Shown: positions 1 to 9,738 of the stretch, piece after piece
Numbering within the stretch: position 1 is the stretch's first letter
Layout of the letters: every line of letters starts with the position of its first letter
Assembly (NCBI RefSeq): GCF_017744445.1
Contig: NZ_JAGIBH010000006.1
Span: 124,001 to 188,000 of the forward strand
Source of the DNA: Caulobacter sp.
GTDB taxonomy: Bacteria; Pseudomonadota; Alphaproteobacteria; Caulobacterales; Caulobacteraceae
Direction: 5' to 3'
DNA length: 64,000 bases
Program-made: the position numbers and the translations under genes
Notes under the pieces: model-generated
The model's database searches: none
Told to the model about the DNA's origin: nothing
The model's input: only the letters and a program-made list of their open reading frames with translations

Positions 1-165
1 CTTTTTGTCGCTTCCCTAGGCGAAACGGACAGGGAGTGGGCGGGGTTGCGCCCAAGGTTTCGGCGAACGCCGTTCCAAGCCTTCATCAAGCCGACATCGC
101 TCAGTCGCCTGGGCGACAAAACTCGCCGTTACCCCGCGCTGAAATTCTAACAGTGCAGGTTCACG

Positions 166-2559
166 ATGAAGCTTCTGTCCACCGTCGCCTGGGGCGTGCT
201 CGCCCTGGCTCTTTCCAGTCAAGCCCAGGCCCAGCAGGTCGCCGCCGCCGACACGGCCTCGGCCGAGGTCGACACCATCGTCGTCACCGGCACGCGCCGC
301 GTCGACCGCACGGCCTTCGAGTCGGCCGCGCCGGTGGACGTCGTCAGCCAGGAAGCCCTGCGCAACACGATCTCGGACGAGATCATGGACAAGCTGGCGG
401 CGACCACGCCGTCGTTCAACGTCCAGCGCCTGCCGGCCGCCGACGGCCAGGCCTTCGTGCGTCCCGCCACCCTGCGCGGCCTGTCGCCCGACCAGACCCT
501 GGTGCTGGTCAACGGCAAGCGCCGTCACCGCTCGGCGGTCCTGGGCGGCCGCGGTCAGCAGGGCGTGGACCTGGCTTCGCTGGGGACCAGCGGCATCGAC
601 CACATCGAAGTGCTGCGTGACGGCGCCTCGGCCCAGTATGGTTCGGACGCCATCGCCGGGGTGATCAACGTGATCCTCAGCGACAAGACCGGCTTCGACG
701 GCCACGCTCAGTACGGCCGTTACTATGCCGGTGACGGCGACAAGACCGAGGTCGGCGGGCGTTATGGCGTCGCGATCGGCAGCGGCGGCTCGCTGGTCGG
801 CGCACTGGACTACACCAAGGCCGAAGCCACCTCGCGTACGCGCCAGCGCCCCGACGCCATCGCCTTCCAGGCCGCCAATCCGACGATCAACGTCAAGAAC
901 CCGGTCCAGCGCTGGGGCCAGCCCGACCGTGAAGTCTGGCGCGCCTCGCTGAACCTGACCCTGCCGGTCAGCGACACGGTCGAGGCCTACGCCTTCGGCA
1001 CGTTCAGCGACATGCATGGCGAGACCGACTTCAACTGGCGCAACCCGTCGAACGACACCTCGTACCGCACAAGCCCGGCCTTCCCGGGCTGGTCGCTGAA
1101 CCAGCTGTATCCGGGCGGCTTCTCGCCGGTGTTCGGCCAGGACGAGACCAACGCCTCGCTGGCCGGCGGCCTGCGCGGCGACGCCATGGGCTGGTCGTGG
1201 GACGCCTCGATCAACTGGGGCCGCGACGATGTCGACTACTTCCTGAACAACAGCATCAACGCCTCGTTTGGTCCGCAGTCGCCGACCAGCTTCGACGCCG
1301 GCACGCTGATCCAGAAGGAGCAGACCCTGAACCTGGACGCCTCGCGTCCGCTGGCGTGGCCGTTCCTGGCCAAGCCGGCCAACCTGGCCGTGGGTCTGGA
1401 AGCCCGCAAGGAGACCTACGAGATCCGGGCGGGCGACCGCTATTCGTGGGACGTGGGCCCCGGCGCGCCGGCCGGCCTGCCCAGCGGCTCGAACGGCTTC
1501 CCGGGCTACGCCCCCAGCCAGGCCGGGTCGTGGGACCAGACCAGCTACGCCGGCTATGTCGATCTCGATTTGCCGATCACCGACAAATTCGGCGCCGACA
1601 TCGCCATCCGCCACGAGGACTTCTCGGAGTTCGGCCAGACGACCGACGGCAAGATCGCCGCGCGCTATGAGTTCACCCCGAACTTCGCCATCCGCGGCGC
1701 GGTCTCGACCGGCTTCCGCGCCCCGACCGCCGGCCAGATCAACAACACCCGCACCTCGCAAGGCCTGAACACCACCACCTTGCTTCTGTTCACCTCGGGC
1801 CGCCTGTCGCCGATCAACCCGATCTCGCAGGCCCTGGGCGGCAAGCCGCTGGAGCCGGAAGAGTCCAAGAACCTGTCGCTGGGCTTCGTCTTCCGTCAGG
1901 GCGGCTTCACGGCCTCGGTCGACTACTACCGCATCGACGTCGACAACCGCTTCGCCGTGTCGCCGAACTTCACGGTGACGCCGGCGCTGCGGGCCCAGCT
2001 GATCGCGGCCGGCGTGCCCGGCGCCGACAGCCTGACGACCGTCAGCTACTTCACCAACTCGTTCGACACCCGCACCCAGGGCGTGGACGTCGTCGGCTCG
2101 TGGCGCGGCGAGCTGCTGGGCGGCAAGGCCGGCGTGACGGCGGCCTGGAACTGGAACGACACCAAGGTCACGCGCTCGAAGCTGGCCGAGGTCTCGAACC
2201 TGTCGCGTATCAACCTCGAGAACGGCCTGCCGCAGAACGCCGCCAATGTGACGTTCGACTACGCGCGCGGTCGCTTCAGCGGCATGATCCGCACCCGCTG
2301 GTCGGGCGAGTGGACCGACGCCCAGGCCAACGGGACGGCCGACCTGATCCAGAACTTCGCCGGCAAGGCCCTGGTCGACCTGTCGGTCAGCGCCGAGCTG
2401 AGCGACCAGATCAAGCTGACGGTTGGCGCCGAGAACCTGTTCGACACCTATCCGGACGAGGCGACCTTCCAGGCCTCGCGCGGCCTGATCTACTCGCGCA
2501 ACGCGCCGTACGACACCGATGGCGGCCTCTGGTACGCCCGGATCTCGGCGAAGTTCTAG
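166..2559 (+). CDS. TonB-dependent receptor
   Basis: Outer-membrane beta-barrel that imports a ligand using TonB-transmitted energy. The 797-residue protein starts with a Sec signal peptide (about residues 1-22, ending SQAQA). A TonB-box/plug start (DTIVVTGTRR) follows near residue 38, and the plug runs to about residue 160 with the usual GLSPDQTLVLVNGKRRHRS and GSDAIAGVINV motifs. The rest is barrel, ending in the aromatic C-terminal signature (YARISAKF) recognised by the BAM machinery. The substrate cannot be read from the sequence; no siderophore or vitamin genes adjoin. The ATG at 166 is the only start that gives the signal peptide, though its ribosome site (caggtt) is weak. A strong hairpin follows the stop, so the gene is probably monocistronic. 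Confidence 0.93.
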   Translation: MKLLSTVAWGVLALALSSQAQAQQVAAADTASAEVDTIVVTGTRRVDRTAFESAAPVDVVSQEALRNTISDEIMDKLAATTPSFNVQRLPAADGQAFVRPATLRGLSPDQTLVLVNGKRRHRSAVLGGRGQQGVDLASLGTSGIDHIEVLRDGASAQYGSDAIAGVINVILSDKTGFDGHAQYGRYYAGDGDKTEVGGRYGVAIGSGGSLVGALDYTKAEATSRTRQRPDAIAFQAANPTINVKNPVQRWGQPDREVWRASLNLTLPVSDTVEAYAFGTFSDMHGETDFNWRNPSNDTSYRTSPAFPGWSLNQLYPGGFSPVFGQDETNASLAGGLRGDAMGWSWDASINWGRDDVDYFLNNSINASFGPQSPTSFDAGTLIQKEQTLNLDASRPLAWPFLAKPANLAVGLEARKETYEIRAGDRYSWDVGPGAPAGLPSGSNGFPGYAPSQAGSWDQTSYAGYVDLDLPITDKFGADIAIRHEDFSEFGQTTDGKIAARYEFTPNFAIRGAVSTGFRAPTAGQINNTRTSQGLNTTTLLLFTSGRLSPINPISQALGGKPLEPEESKNLSLGFVFRQGGFTASVDYYRIDVDNRFAVSPNFTVTPALRAQLIAAGVPGADSLTTVSYFTNSFDTRTQGVDVVGSWRGELLGGKAGVTAAWNWNDTKVTRSKLAEVSNLSRINLENGLPQNAANVTFDYARGRFSGMIRTRWSGEWTDAQANGTADLIQNFAGKALVDLSVSAELSDQIKLTVGAENLFDTYPDEATFQASRGLIYSRNAPYDTDGGLWYARISAKF

Positions 2560-2566
2560 GCCTGTT

Positions 2567-2596
2567 TTCGAGGCGCGGCTTCGGTCGCGCCTCGAA
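2567..2596 (+). terminator. GC-rich hairpin after the TonB receptor
   Basis: An 11-bp perfect stem (TTCGAGGCGCG paired with CGCGCCTCGAA) with an 8-nt loop begins 8 nt after the receptor stop codon. There is no T tract on the plus strand, so it is either a weak intrinsic terminator or a 3' end-protecting hairpin. Confidence 0.5.
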
Positions 2597-2663
2597 CCCC
2601 CTTGCACCCGCGCCTCGAGCCCGCCTAGCCTCTATCGCAGATTGCGGGATGAGGGGTACGCGC

Positions 2664-4253
2664 ATGATAGGGCGCAAGAGGGTGGCGACCATCGTCGGCG
2701 TGTTGGCGGCGACCGCGCTGGCGGGCAATGCTTGGGCGCTAGAGGCCAAGGGCCGCTGGACCCGCGCCGAGAGCCCGCACTTCACCGTCTATGGCGACGT
2801 CACCCCGACCCAGCTGAAAGAGTATGTCGTCAAGCTTGAGCGCTATGATGGGCTGCTGCGGTACCTGCACGGCATGCCGTTGGAAGGCGACGCGGTGCGC
2901 AAGCTGCCGATCTATCTGGTGGTCTCCAAGACGGGGTTCGAGACCGTGATTCCGGGGACGGGCGAGGGCGTGGCGGGCTTCTACGTGCCCAGCCCCAACG
3001 ACGTCTTCGCCGTGGCCTGGCGGCAAAAGGACAGCGACCACGTCATCCAGCATGAATACGTGCACCACTTCATGCTGCGCTATTTCCCCTACGGCTATCC
3101 GGCCTGGTTGACCGAGGGCTATGCCGAGTACTTCGGCAGCGCGGTGATGGACGACGCCAAGATCCAGGTCGGCCGCAACGCCATGCGTGGCGGCGACCTG
3201 CGAAATGGGCCGTGGGTCTCGATGGAGAAGCTGCTCAGCAAGCGGCCGTTCGAACTGTCGGGCACGGATCCCTTCATGTTCTACGCCCAGGCGTGGCTGC
3301 TGACCCACTACTTCATGAGTGATCCGGCGCGTTACCAGCAGCTGCAGGCCTATATGAAGGCAGTCGGCGGCGGGGCCGATCCGATCAAGGCCATGACCGA
3401 CGTCACCGGCATGTCGCTCGGCAAGCTGCAGATCGAGCTGCGCGGCTACATGATGGGCGCGCTGAAGTTCACCGACTACACCGTCAGCAACTTCCCGACG
3501 CCCGAGATCAAGATGTCGCCGATGCCGCCGGCGGCCGACGACGTGCTGCTGGTCAGCCAGGGCCTGCGCCGCGCTGGCCTGTTCGGCGCCGACGAGGAAG
3601 TCGACGAGGACGCCCCAGGCGCGACGGCCAAGCGGATCGCCGAGTACAAGGAAGAGATGAGGGCCTGGGGGCAGGGGCTGCTGACCCAGGCCCGGCGCGG
3701 AGCCGAGCGTTATCCGGAGGCCCCGTTGGCCCGCCTGACCCTCGCGCGGGCCGAGCTGACCTATGGCGATCGCGAGCAGGGCCTGAAGCTGGTCGACGCC
3801 TATACGGTCGAGCATCCCGACGATCCCGAAGGCTTCGAACTGGCGGGCCTGGGGCGCATGGCCATCGGCGATCGTGAGCCGGCCCGCCGCGAGGCGCTGT
3901 ACAAGGAGGCGGGCCTGAAGATGGGCCAGGCCTTCAAGCTGGATCCCGACCGCTTCCAGACGCTGTACGGCTACGCCCTCAGCCGCAAGCTGGATCCGAA
4001 ATATCCCAGCGACAACGTCTTGAACGTCCTGGATCGGGCCCATGAGCTGGCGCCGCAGGTGCCCGACATCACGATCACCGAGGCGCAGGCCCTGATCGCG
4101 CGCGGCCAGAACGGCGAGGCCGCCGCGCTGCTCAAGCCCGTGGCCAACAACCCGCACGGCGGCAAGACGGCCAAGCAGGCCAAGGCGCTGTTGCAGAAGA
4201 TCGGCAGCGAAGCGCCGTCCAGCGAGGCCAATCCCAAGGACTCCGGCCAATGA
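2664..4253 (+). CDS. exported gluzincin-type metallopeptidase-like protein with TPR-like C-terminus (copy 1)
   Basis: Predicted periplasmic or surface zinc peptidase-like protein of 529 residues. A Sec signal peptide is visible (residues about 1-22, ending GNAWA). The zinc motif is HEYVHH, with the first His at residue 130, and a downstream EGYAEYF supplies the third ligand (Glu), as in MA-clan gluzincins. The C-terminal 200 residues are alpha-helical, TPR-like pairs (for example YPEAPLARLTLARAEL and LDPDRFQTLYGYALSR). The start at 2664 gives the signal peptide; the open frame extends upstream, but only over the end of the receptor gene in another frame. It is the first of three tandem paralogues and overlaps the next by ATGA, so they form one operon. 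Substrate unknown; catalysis is inferred from the intact motif. Confidence 0.85.
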   Translation: MIGRKRVATIVGVLAATALAGNAWALEAKGRWTRAESPHFTVYGDVTPTQLKEYVVKLERYDGLLRYLHGMPLEGDAVRKLPIYLVVSKTGFETVIPGTGEGVAGFYVPSPNDVFAVAWRQKDSDHVIQHEYVHHFMLRYFPYGYPAWLTEGYAEYFGSAVMDDAKIQVGRNAMRGGDLRNGPWVSMEKLLSKRPFELSGTDPFMFYAQAWLLTHYFMSDPARYQQLQAYMKAVGGGADPIKAMTDVTGMSLGKLQIELRGYMMGALKFTDYTVSNFPTPEIKMSPMPPAADDVLLVSQGLRRAGLFGADEEVDEDAPGATAKRIAEYKEEMRAWGQGLLTQARRGAERYPEAPLARLTLARAELTYGDREQGLKLVDAYTVEHPDDPEGFELAGLGRMAIGDREPARREALYKEAGLKMGQAFKLDPDRFQTLYGYALSRKLDPKYPSDNVLNVLDRAHELAPQVPDITITEAQALIARGQNGEAAALLKPVANNPHGGKTAKQAKALLQKIGSEAPSSEANPKDSGQ

Positions 4254-5782
4254 TCCGCAAGCTGGCCGCCGCGCTGCTGGGCCTGGCGTTGCTGGCGCCC
4301 GTCACGGCCAAGGCCGAGTGGCGACGGGCCGAGACCGAGCACTTCGTGGTCTATGGCCGCAGCGAGAAGGCCGTGCGCCAGTACGCCTCGATGCTGGAGG
4401 ACTTCGACTCCGTCCTGCGCCGCCTGCACAAGCAGCCTCCGGAAGACGCGCCGCCGATCAAGCTGCCGGTCTATCTGGTCTCGGACCTGGGGCAACTGCG
4501 TCGTGTCCTGCCCTGGGCGCGCGAGGGCATGCAAGGCGTCTATATCCCGGCGACGACCGAGGTGTTCACCATCGCCATCCGCGATGGCGTGTCCGGCGAC
4601 AACGACCAGAACCGTGGCGACGACACGGTGATGCACGAGTACGTGCACCACTTCATGCTGCGCTACTATCCCAGCGCCTATCCGGCCTGGCTGGTCGAGG
4701 GTTATGCCGAATACTACATGACCACCGACCTGGGCTGGAACCGCTTCGTCGTGGGTGGTTACAACAAGGGGCGGGCCTACAGCCTGGTCGCGCCGGGCTC
4801 CAGCTGGGTCTCGATGGCCGACCTGCTGACCAAGCGTCCCAGCGAGTTCGGCAAGTGGGAGACCAACAGCTACTACGCCCAGGCCTGGCTGCTGACCCAC
4901 TACATCCTGTCGGATCCCGAGCGCCGCAAGAAGCTGAGCCCGTATCTGGAAGCCGTGCGCACGGGCCAGAAGCCGACGGAGGCCTGGCAGAAGATCTTCG
5001 GCCAGGACATGGACGACCTGCGCAACGCGCTGAAATCATATCTGGACCGTCCGTTGCCGGCCGGGGCGCTGCCACGCATCACGCCGGCCGAAGCCCAGAT
5101 GACCGTGACCAGCCTGCCGGCTTCGGCCGACGCCCTGCTGCTGGACTATCAGCGGCTGAAGCTGGGCGTGGGCAAGACCGAGCAGGCCGCCGTGCTGCAG
5201 TCGATCCGCACGGCCGCCGCCCGCTATCCGGCCGATCGCTTCGCCCGGCTGGTGCGCGCCCAGGCCGAGACCCAGTTCGGCGATCGCGCGGCGGGCGAGG
5301 CGATCCTCAACGCGCTGCTGGCCGCCGATCCCAAGGACAAGGACGCCCTGGTCGTACTGGGCGAAAGCCGCCTGTCCGTCGCCGATGCGGACAAGGATCA
5401 TCGCAAGGAAATCCTGGGCGAAGCCGGCAAGCTGTTCGCCCGGGCCTTCAAGGTCGAGCCCGACGATCCGCGCGTGCTGCACGGCTATGCCGAGGCCAGG
5501 CAGCTGGAGCCGCTGACCGACAACATGGTCAATATCCGCGTGCGCGCCATGACCCTGGCGCCCCAGGTCGGCCATCTGCGCCTGGACGCCGGCCGGGCGC
5601 TGGCCGAGTTCAAGGAATACGACACCGCCCGCACCGTGCTGACGCCCCTGGCCGGCAGCCCGCACGGCGGTCCGGAAGTCGAGGCTGCCCAGGCGATGCT
5701 GAAGGCGCTTCCCGAAGAGAAGTCGGTCGCCAAGGCGACCGGTGGCCCGGAAGACAAACCCGCGACCGACAAGAAGGGCTGA
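4250..5782 (+). CDS. exported gluzincin-type metallopeptidase-like protein with TPR-like C-terminus (copy 2)
   Basis: Second paralogue, 510 residues, with a Sec signal peptide (about residues 1-22, ending VTAKA). The zinc motif HEYVHHFMLRYYPSAYPAWL begins at His129, followed by VEGYAEYYM with the presumed third ligand Glu. The shared block (STRRP-like WVSMADLLTKRP and YYAQAWLLTHYILSDPERR) matches copy 1 almost residue for residue. The C-terminal half has TPR-like helices and ends in a charged low-complexity tail (EDKPATDKKG). The ATG overlaps the stop of copy 1 (ATGA), which indicates translational coupling. Function unknown beyond the peptidase fold. Confidence 0.87.
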   Translation: MIRKLAAALLGLALLAPVTAKAEWRRAETEHFVVYGRSEKAVRQYASMLEDFDSVLRRLHKQPPEDAPPIKLPVYLVSDLGQLRRVLPWAREGMQGVYIPATTEVFTIAIRDGVSGDNDQNRGDDTVMHEYVHHFMLRYYPSAYPAWLVEGYAEYYMTTDLGWNRFVVGGYNKGRAYSLVAPGSSWVSMADLLTKRPSEFGKWETNSYYAQAWLLTHYILSDPERRKKLSPYLEAVRTGQKPTEAWQKIFGQDMDDLRNALKSYLDRPLPAGALPRITPAEAQMTVTSLPASADALLLDYQRLKLGVGKTEQAAVLQSIRTAAARYPADRFARLVRAQAETQFGDRAAGEAILNALLAADPKDKDALVVLGESRLSVADADKDHRKEILGEAGKLFARAFKVEPDDPRVLHGYAEARQLEPLTDNMVNIRVRAMTLAPQVGHLRLDAGRALAEFKEYDTARTVLTPLAGSPHGGPEVEAAQAMLKALPEEKSVAKATGGPEDKPATDKKG

Positions 5783-5784
5783 GT

Positions 5785-7296
5785 ATGCGTAACCCGATCT
5801 CCCGACGGACGTTCGCGCTGGGCGCGGTCGTGGCGCCGCTGGCCGTCTCGGGCCTGGCCCGCGCCCAGGCGGCCAGCGACTGGCTGCACACCAGCACGCC
5901 GTCGTTCTCGCTGTATGGCTGGACCAGCGAGAAGACCCTGGTCCAGATGGCCAAGGATCTGGAGAGCTTCGCCGGCTTGCTACGCAGCCTGCACAGCGTG
6001 GACGCCTCGGCCGGCGAGCGGCCACTGCCGATCTACATCGTGCCGCGCCAGACCGACCTGAAGCGCGTGCAGCCGGGGATCACCAATGTCGCCGGTTTCT
6101 ACAACGCCTCGGTCGGGGACATCTTCGCCATCATCAGCCTGGAGGGCGACACCGAGCGCGGTCGCCAGGTGCTGTTCCACGAATACACCCACCACTTCAT
6201 GAAGCAGCATGCGCCGGCTGCCTACGCTTCATGGCTGGTCGAGGGTTATGCGGAGTATTTCTCCACCGCGCTGTTCAAACCGGACGTTGTCGAGCTGGGG
6301 CGCACCAGCCCGCGCATCGCCTGGCTGCGGGGAACGGTCTGGACGCCGTTCGACCAGATTCTGGGCCGGCGGGCGCTGACGGGCGACCGGCGCGACATCG
6401 CCGCCTTCTACGCCCAGTCCTGGCTGCTGACGCACTACATGATGTCGGATCCCACGCGTCTGGCTCGCCTGACCCAGTACGCCACCGCGGTGGCCGCTGG
6501 CGGCGATCCGGTGGCCCTGATGCCCGAGGCGGCCGGTGTCCCGATGCGGGACCTGGAGCGCGTGCTCAAGCAGTACATGCTGGCCCTGCCAGGGAGGCGT
6601 CTGCCGCGCCCTTCGTCGTCAGCGCAGCAACTGGCGGTCACCCGCCTGCCGGCCTCGGCGGACGACCTGCTGCTGGAGAACCAGCGCCTGAAGATGGGCG
6701 TGCCGTCGGCCGAGCGTCCCGCCCTGCTGGCCATGATCCGCGAGCGCGCCGCCCGCTACCCCGGCGATCGCCTGGCCGAGATGACGCTGGCCCGCGTCGA
6801 GAACGACTATGGCGACCGCGCGAAGGCGCAAGGCCTGCTCAAGCATCGGATCGTGGTCGACCCGCGCGATGTTGAGGCGCTGCAGACCCTGGGCTGGTCC
6901 TGCATGCTGCAGGCTCGCAGCGACCCGGCTAATGCCGCGGCTTTGCTGAGGGAGGCCCGCGAATGGTTCGGCAAGGGCTTCGCCGTCGATCCTGACAATG
7001 CGCTGCTGCTCTACGATTACGGCATCAGCCGACGCGGCGACGCCAACTATCCCAATGACAACACCGTCAACGTGCTGCTGAAGGCTCAGGCTCTGGCCCC
7101 GCAGGTCGCCCAGTTCCGCATCATGGCCGCCGACGCTCTGGTGCGCCGCGACCGCTTCGACGAGGCCGCCGCGATGGTCGAGCCGGTGTTCAACGACCCG
7201 CACGCCGGCCCACAGGCGGCCGAGGCCAGGCGGCGGTTCCAGGAGGCTATCGCACGGCGAAAGCCGGCCGCGACATCCGAGGAAGGTGACAAGTAG
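5785..7296 (+). CDS. exported gluzincin-type metallopeptidase-like protein, Tat-type signal (copy 3)
   Basis: Third paralogue, 503 residues. The N-terminus MRNPISRRTFALGAVVAPLA contains a twin-arginine SRRTFA motif before a hydrophobic stretch, so export is probably by Tat, unlike copies 1 and 2. The zinc motif HEYTHHF starts at His132, followed by VEGYAEYFS. C-terminal helices resemble those of the other copies (YPGDRLAEMTLARVENDYGD; DPDNALLLYDYGISRR). The frame is open far upstream through copy 2, but the ATG at 5785, two bases after the copy 2 stop, is the start that yields the signal peptide. A different export route could mean a metal loaded in the cytoplasm or a folded precursor; that is inference. 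Confidence 0.86.
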   Translation: MRNPISRRTFALGAVVAPLAVSGLARAQAASDWLHTSTPSFSLYGWTSEKTLVQMAKDLESFAGLLRSLHSVDASAGERPLPIYIVPRQTDLKRVQPGITNVAGFYNASVGDIFAIISLEGDTERGRQVLFHEYTHHFMKQHAPAAYASWLVEGYAEYFSTALFKPDVVELGRTSPRIAWLRGTVWTPFDQILGRRALTGDRRDIAAFYAQSWLLTHYMMSDPTRLARLTQYATAVAAGGDPVALMPEAAGVPMRDLERVLKQYMLALPGRRLPRPSSSAQQLAVTRLPASADDLLLENQRLKMGVPSAERPALLAMIRERAARYPGDRLAEMTLARVENDYGDRAKAQGLLKHRIVVDPRDVEALQTLGWSCMLQARSDPANAAALLREAREWFGKGFAVDPDNALLLYDYGISRRGDANYPNDNTVNVLLKAQALAPQVAQFRIMAADALVRRDRFDEAAAMVEPVFNDPHAGPQAAEARRRFQEAIARRKPAATSEEGDK

Positions 7297-7320
7297 GCTC
7301 CGGAGCGGTAACCCCGCGCC

Positions 7321-8919
7321 ATGAGCAAGTCCCCCGCCGCTGAAGCCGCCCGTCGGCGCACCTTCGCCATCATCAGCCACCCCGACGCTGGCAAGACGAC
7401 GCTGACGGAAAACCTGCTGCTGGCCGGCGGGGCGATCCGGGCCGCCGGCGCCGTGCGCGCGCGCGGCCAGACGCGCCGCACCCAGTCGGACTGGATGAAG
7501 ATCGAACGCGAACGCGGGATCTCGGTCTCGGCCTCGGTGATGACGTTCGACCACGACGGCCTGATGTTCAACCTGCTGGACACCCCGGGCCACGAAGACT
7601 TCTCGGAAGACACCTACCGCACCCTGACGGCCGCCGACGCGGCGATCATGGTGCTGGACGCCGCCAAGGGCATCGAGCCCCAGACCCTGAAGCTGTTCGA
7701 GGTGTGCCGCCTGCGCGACATCCCGATCATCACCTTCATCAACAAGATGGACCGCGAGGCCCAGGACCCGTTCGAGCTGCTTGACGAGGTCTCGTCCAAG
7801 CTGGCCCTGGACCCGGCGCCGCTGTACTGGCCTGCCGGTTCGGGCGGCCGCTTCAAGGGCATGCTGGACCTGCGCAACGACAAGTTCATCCCCTACGCCA
7901 AGAAGAGCTCGACCGACGAGGAGGGGCACCCCGACCCCATCGCCTTCAAGGGCAATGCTGTGGTCCAGTACCTGGACCCCGAGGAGAAGGCCGAGCTGGA
8001 AGACAACGCCATGCTGGTCACCGAGGCCGGCAAGCCGTTCGACGTCCAGAGCTTCCTGGAAGGCCACATGACGCCGGTGTTCTTCGGCTCGGCCTTGCGC
8101 CATTTCGGTGTCTCGGAGCTGCTGGGCGGCATCGGCGCCTATGCCCCGCCGCCGCATCCGGCGAAGGTCAACAAGGCCGGCGTCGACACCCATGTCGCTC
8201 CGGGTGACAACGAGGTCTCGGGCTTCGTGTTCAAGGTCCAGGCGAACATGGACCCCAATCACCGCGACCGGATCGCCTTCCTGCGCCTGACCAGCGGCCG
8301 CTTCACGCGCGGCATGAAGCTGAAGGCCCAGAACACCGGCAAGGCGATGAGCGTCAACGCGCCGATCATGTTCTTCGCCAGCGACCGCGAACTGGCCGAG
8401 GACGCCTTCGCCGGCGACGTGATCGGCATCCCCAACCACGGCGTGCTGCGGGTGGGCGACAGCCTGTCGGAGACCGGCGCCCTGCGCTTTGCCGGCCTGC
8501 CCAACTTCGCCCCGGAAATCCTGCGCCGCGTGCGCGTGAAGGACCCGCTGAAGGCCAAGCACCTAAAAAAGGCGCTGGAAGGCCTGGCCGAGGAGGGCGT
8601 GACCCAGCTGTTCCGCCCGATGATCGGCAGCGACTTCATCGTCGGCGCCGTCGGCCAACTGCAGTTCGAGGTCATGGCCGACCGCCTGGCCAACGAGTAC
8701 CAGCTGGAGTGCATCTTCGAGGCCAGCCCCTATGCCGAAGCCCGCTGGCTGTCGGGCGACCGGGCTGACGTCGAGGACTTCATCAACAAGCACAAGTCGG
8801 CCATGGGCCAGGACATCGACGAGCAGCCGGTGTTCCTGGGCAAGTCGGCCTGGGAAATCGGCTACGTCGCCGAACGCTATCCGAAGGTGCGCTTCGAGCG
8901 GACCAAGGAACGCGCCTAG
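7321..8919 (+). CDS. prfC: peptide chain release factor 3
   Basis: Translational GTPase that recycles release factors 1 and 2 after peptide release. The 532 residues match the usual RF3 length of about 530. The G1 P-loop is SHPDAGKTT (residues 19-27), followed by the RF3-type RGQTRRTQSDWMKIERERGISVSASV switch region, G3 DTPGHEDFSEDTYR and G4 NKMDRE. The C-terminal RF3-specific domain ends in the GYVAERYPKVRFERTKER region. The start follows GGAG with usual spacing. It is 24 bp after the metallopeptidase cluster on the same strand, probably with its own promoter. Its stop codon overlaps the convergent next gene by 4 bp. Confidence 0.97.
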   Translation: MSKSPAAEAARRRTFAIISHPDAGKTTLTENLLLAGGAIRAAGAVRARGQTRRTQSDWMKIERERGISVSASVMTFDHDGLMFNLLDTPGHEDFSEDTYRTLTAADAAIMVLDAAKGIEPQTLKLFEVCRLRDIPIITFINKMDREAQDPFELLDEVSSKLALDPAPLYWPAGSGGRFKGMLDLRNDKFIPYAKKSSTDEEGHPDPIAFKGNAVVQYLDPEEKAELEDNAMLVTEAGKPFDVQSFLEGHMTPVFFGSALRHFGVSELLGGIGAYAPPPHPAKVNKAGVDTHVAPGDNEVSGFVFKVQANMDPNHRDRIAFLRLTSGRFTRGMKLKAQNTGKAMSVNAPIMFFASDRELAEDAFAGDVIGIPNHGVLRVGDSLSETGALRFAGLPNFAPEILRRVRVKDPLKAKHLKKALEGLAEEGVTQLFRPMIGSDFIVGAVGQLQFEVMADRLANEYQLECIFEASPYAEARWLSGDRADVEDFINKHKSAMGQDIDEQPVFLGKSAWEIGYVAERYPKVRFERTKERA

Positions 8920-9734
8920 CGGCCTCTCCGACTGTCGTCAGGGCCGTCCGCGATCGCCTGCAGGCGCTGGTAGACGGCCTTGATCTCCGGATCGGTCGTG
9001 TTGATGGCATAGGCCTTGGCCGCCGCGCGGCGGGCCTCGATCAGGTCGGGCGGCGCGCCGCCCTTGCGCTCGAAGCGGTCGATCCACGACGCGGCCTCGA
9101 CCGTGGCCAGCATGGCGATCTCGGTCTGGGACGCGACCGACTTCGACGCCCAGAAGTCGCGCGCCGTCTCGATCGCCCGGTTCGGGTGGCCGGCATGGCG
9201 CTGGAACCAGGCCAGGTGCAGAGCGATGTCCGACCACGGCGCGCCCATGCTGTTGGCCAGCTGCCGCCATGATTGGGCCAGCTGGGCGCCCTGGCGGTAG
9301 AGTTCGTTTCTCTTGAGGGCTCTCACCCACGGCCCACGTAGCGCTCGCTCGGGCAGCTTGCCCTCGCGCCGGGCCATCTCGGCGGCGTGGACGGCTTCCA
9401 GATCCTCGACCGAGGCGAAGGGGCGAGGGTATTCCTCGCCCAGCTCGGTCTTCATTTGTTGATGCAGCTTCTCCTGCGGCGACACGCAGGCCCGGACCGC
9501 GGCCACGGCGGGATGGTCGACCGGCGCGACCAACAGGCAATCGACGAGGCGAGCAAACGGGATGCGGACGCGACCGCAGACGATCGCCTGGCGCTCCAGG
9601 TCGACCGCCGTGATCGCCAGCGGCTCGTCGCACTCGCCGTCATCCAGCGCGCAGCCGACCAGCAGGCCAGGCTCGGCCCCATCAGTGCGCAGCCAGCGCT
9701 GCAGCAGGCGGCCGTCGATCTCGGTTTCAGTCAC
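8916..9734 (-). CDS. conserved hypothetical protein
   Basis: Soluble 272-residue protein that I do not recognise. The N-terminal 80 residues look beta-rich (GLLVGCALDDGECDEPLAITAVDLERQAIVCGRVRIPFARLVDCLLV). From about residue 100 it is helical and could be a TPR- or SEL1-like arrangement (GQPWSDIALHLAWFQRHAGHPNRAIETARDFW-type helices). No signal peptide or membrane segment. It converges on prfC with a 4-bp overlap and lies just downstream of the membrane protein encoded at 9739-10371 on the same strand (4 bp apart), so the two are probably co-transcribed. Confidence 0.75.
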   Translation of the reverse strand: MTETEIDGRLLQRWLRTDGAEPGLLVGCALDDGECDEPLAITAVDLERQAIVCGRVRIPFARLVDCLLVAPVDHPAVAAVRACVSPQEKLHQQMKTELGEEYPRPFASVEDLEAVHAAEMARREGKLPERALRGPWVRALKRNELYRQGAQLAQSWRQLANSMGAPWSDIALHLAWFQRHAGHPNRAIETARDFWASKSVASQTEIAMLATVEAASWIDRFERKGGAPPDLIEARRAAAKAYAINTTDPEIKAVYQRLQAIADGPDDSRRGR

Positions 9735-9738
9735 TGGG

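Noticed and set aside
16..2607. Long minus-strand open frame of 863 residues over the first TonB receptor
   Set aside because: High-GC antisense shadow: low-complexity Arg/Gly/Gln-rich translation without motifs, fully covering a receptor gene with clear domains.
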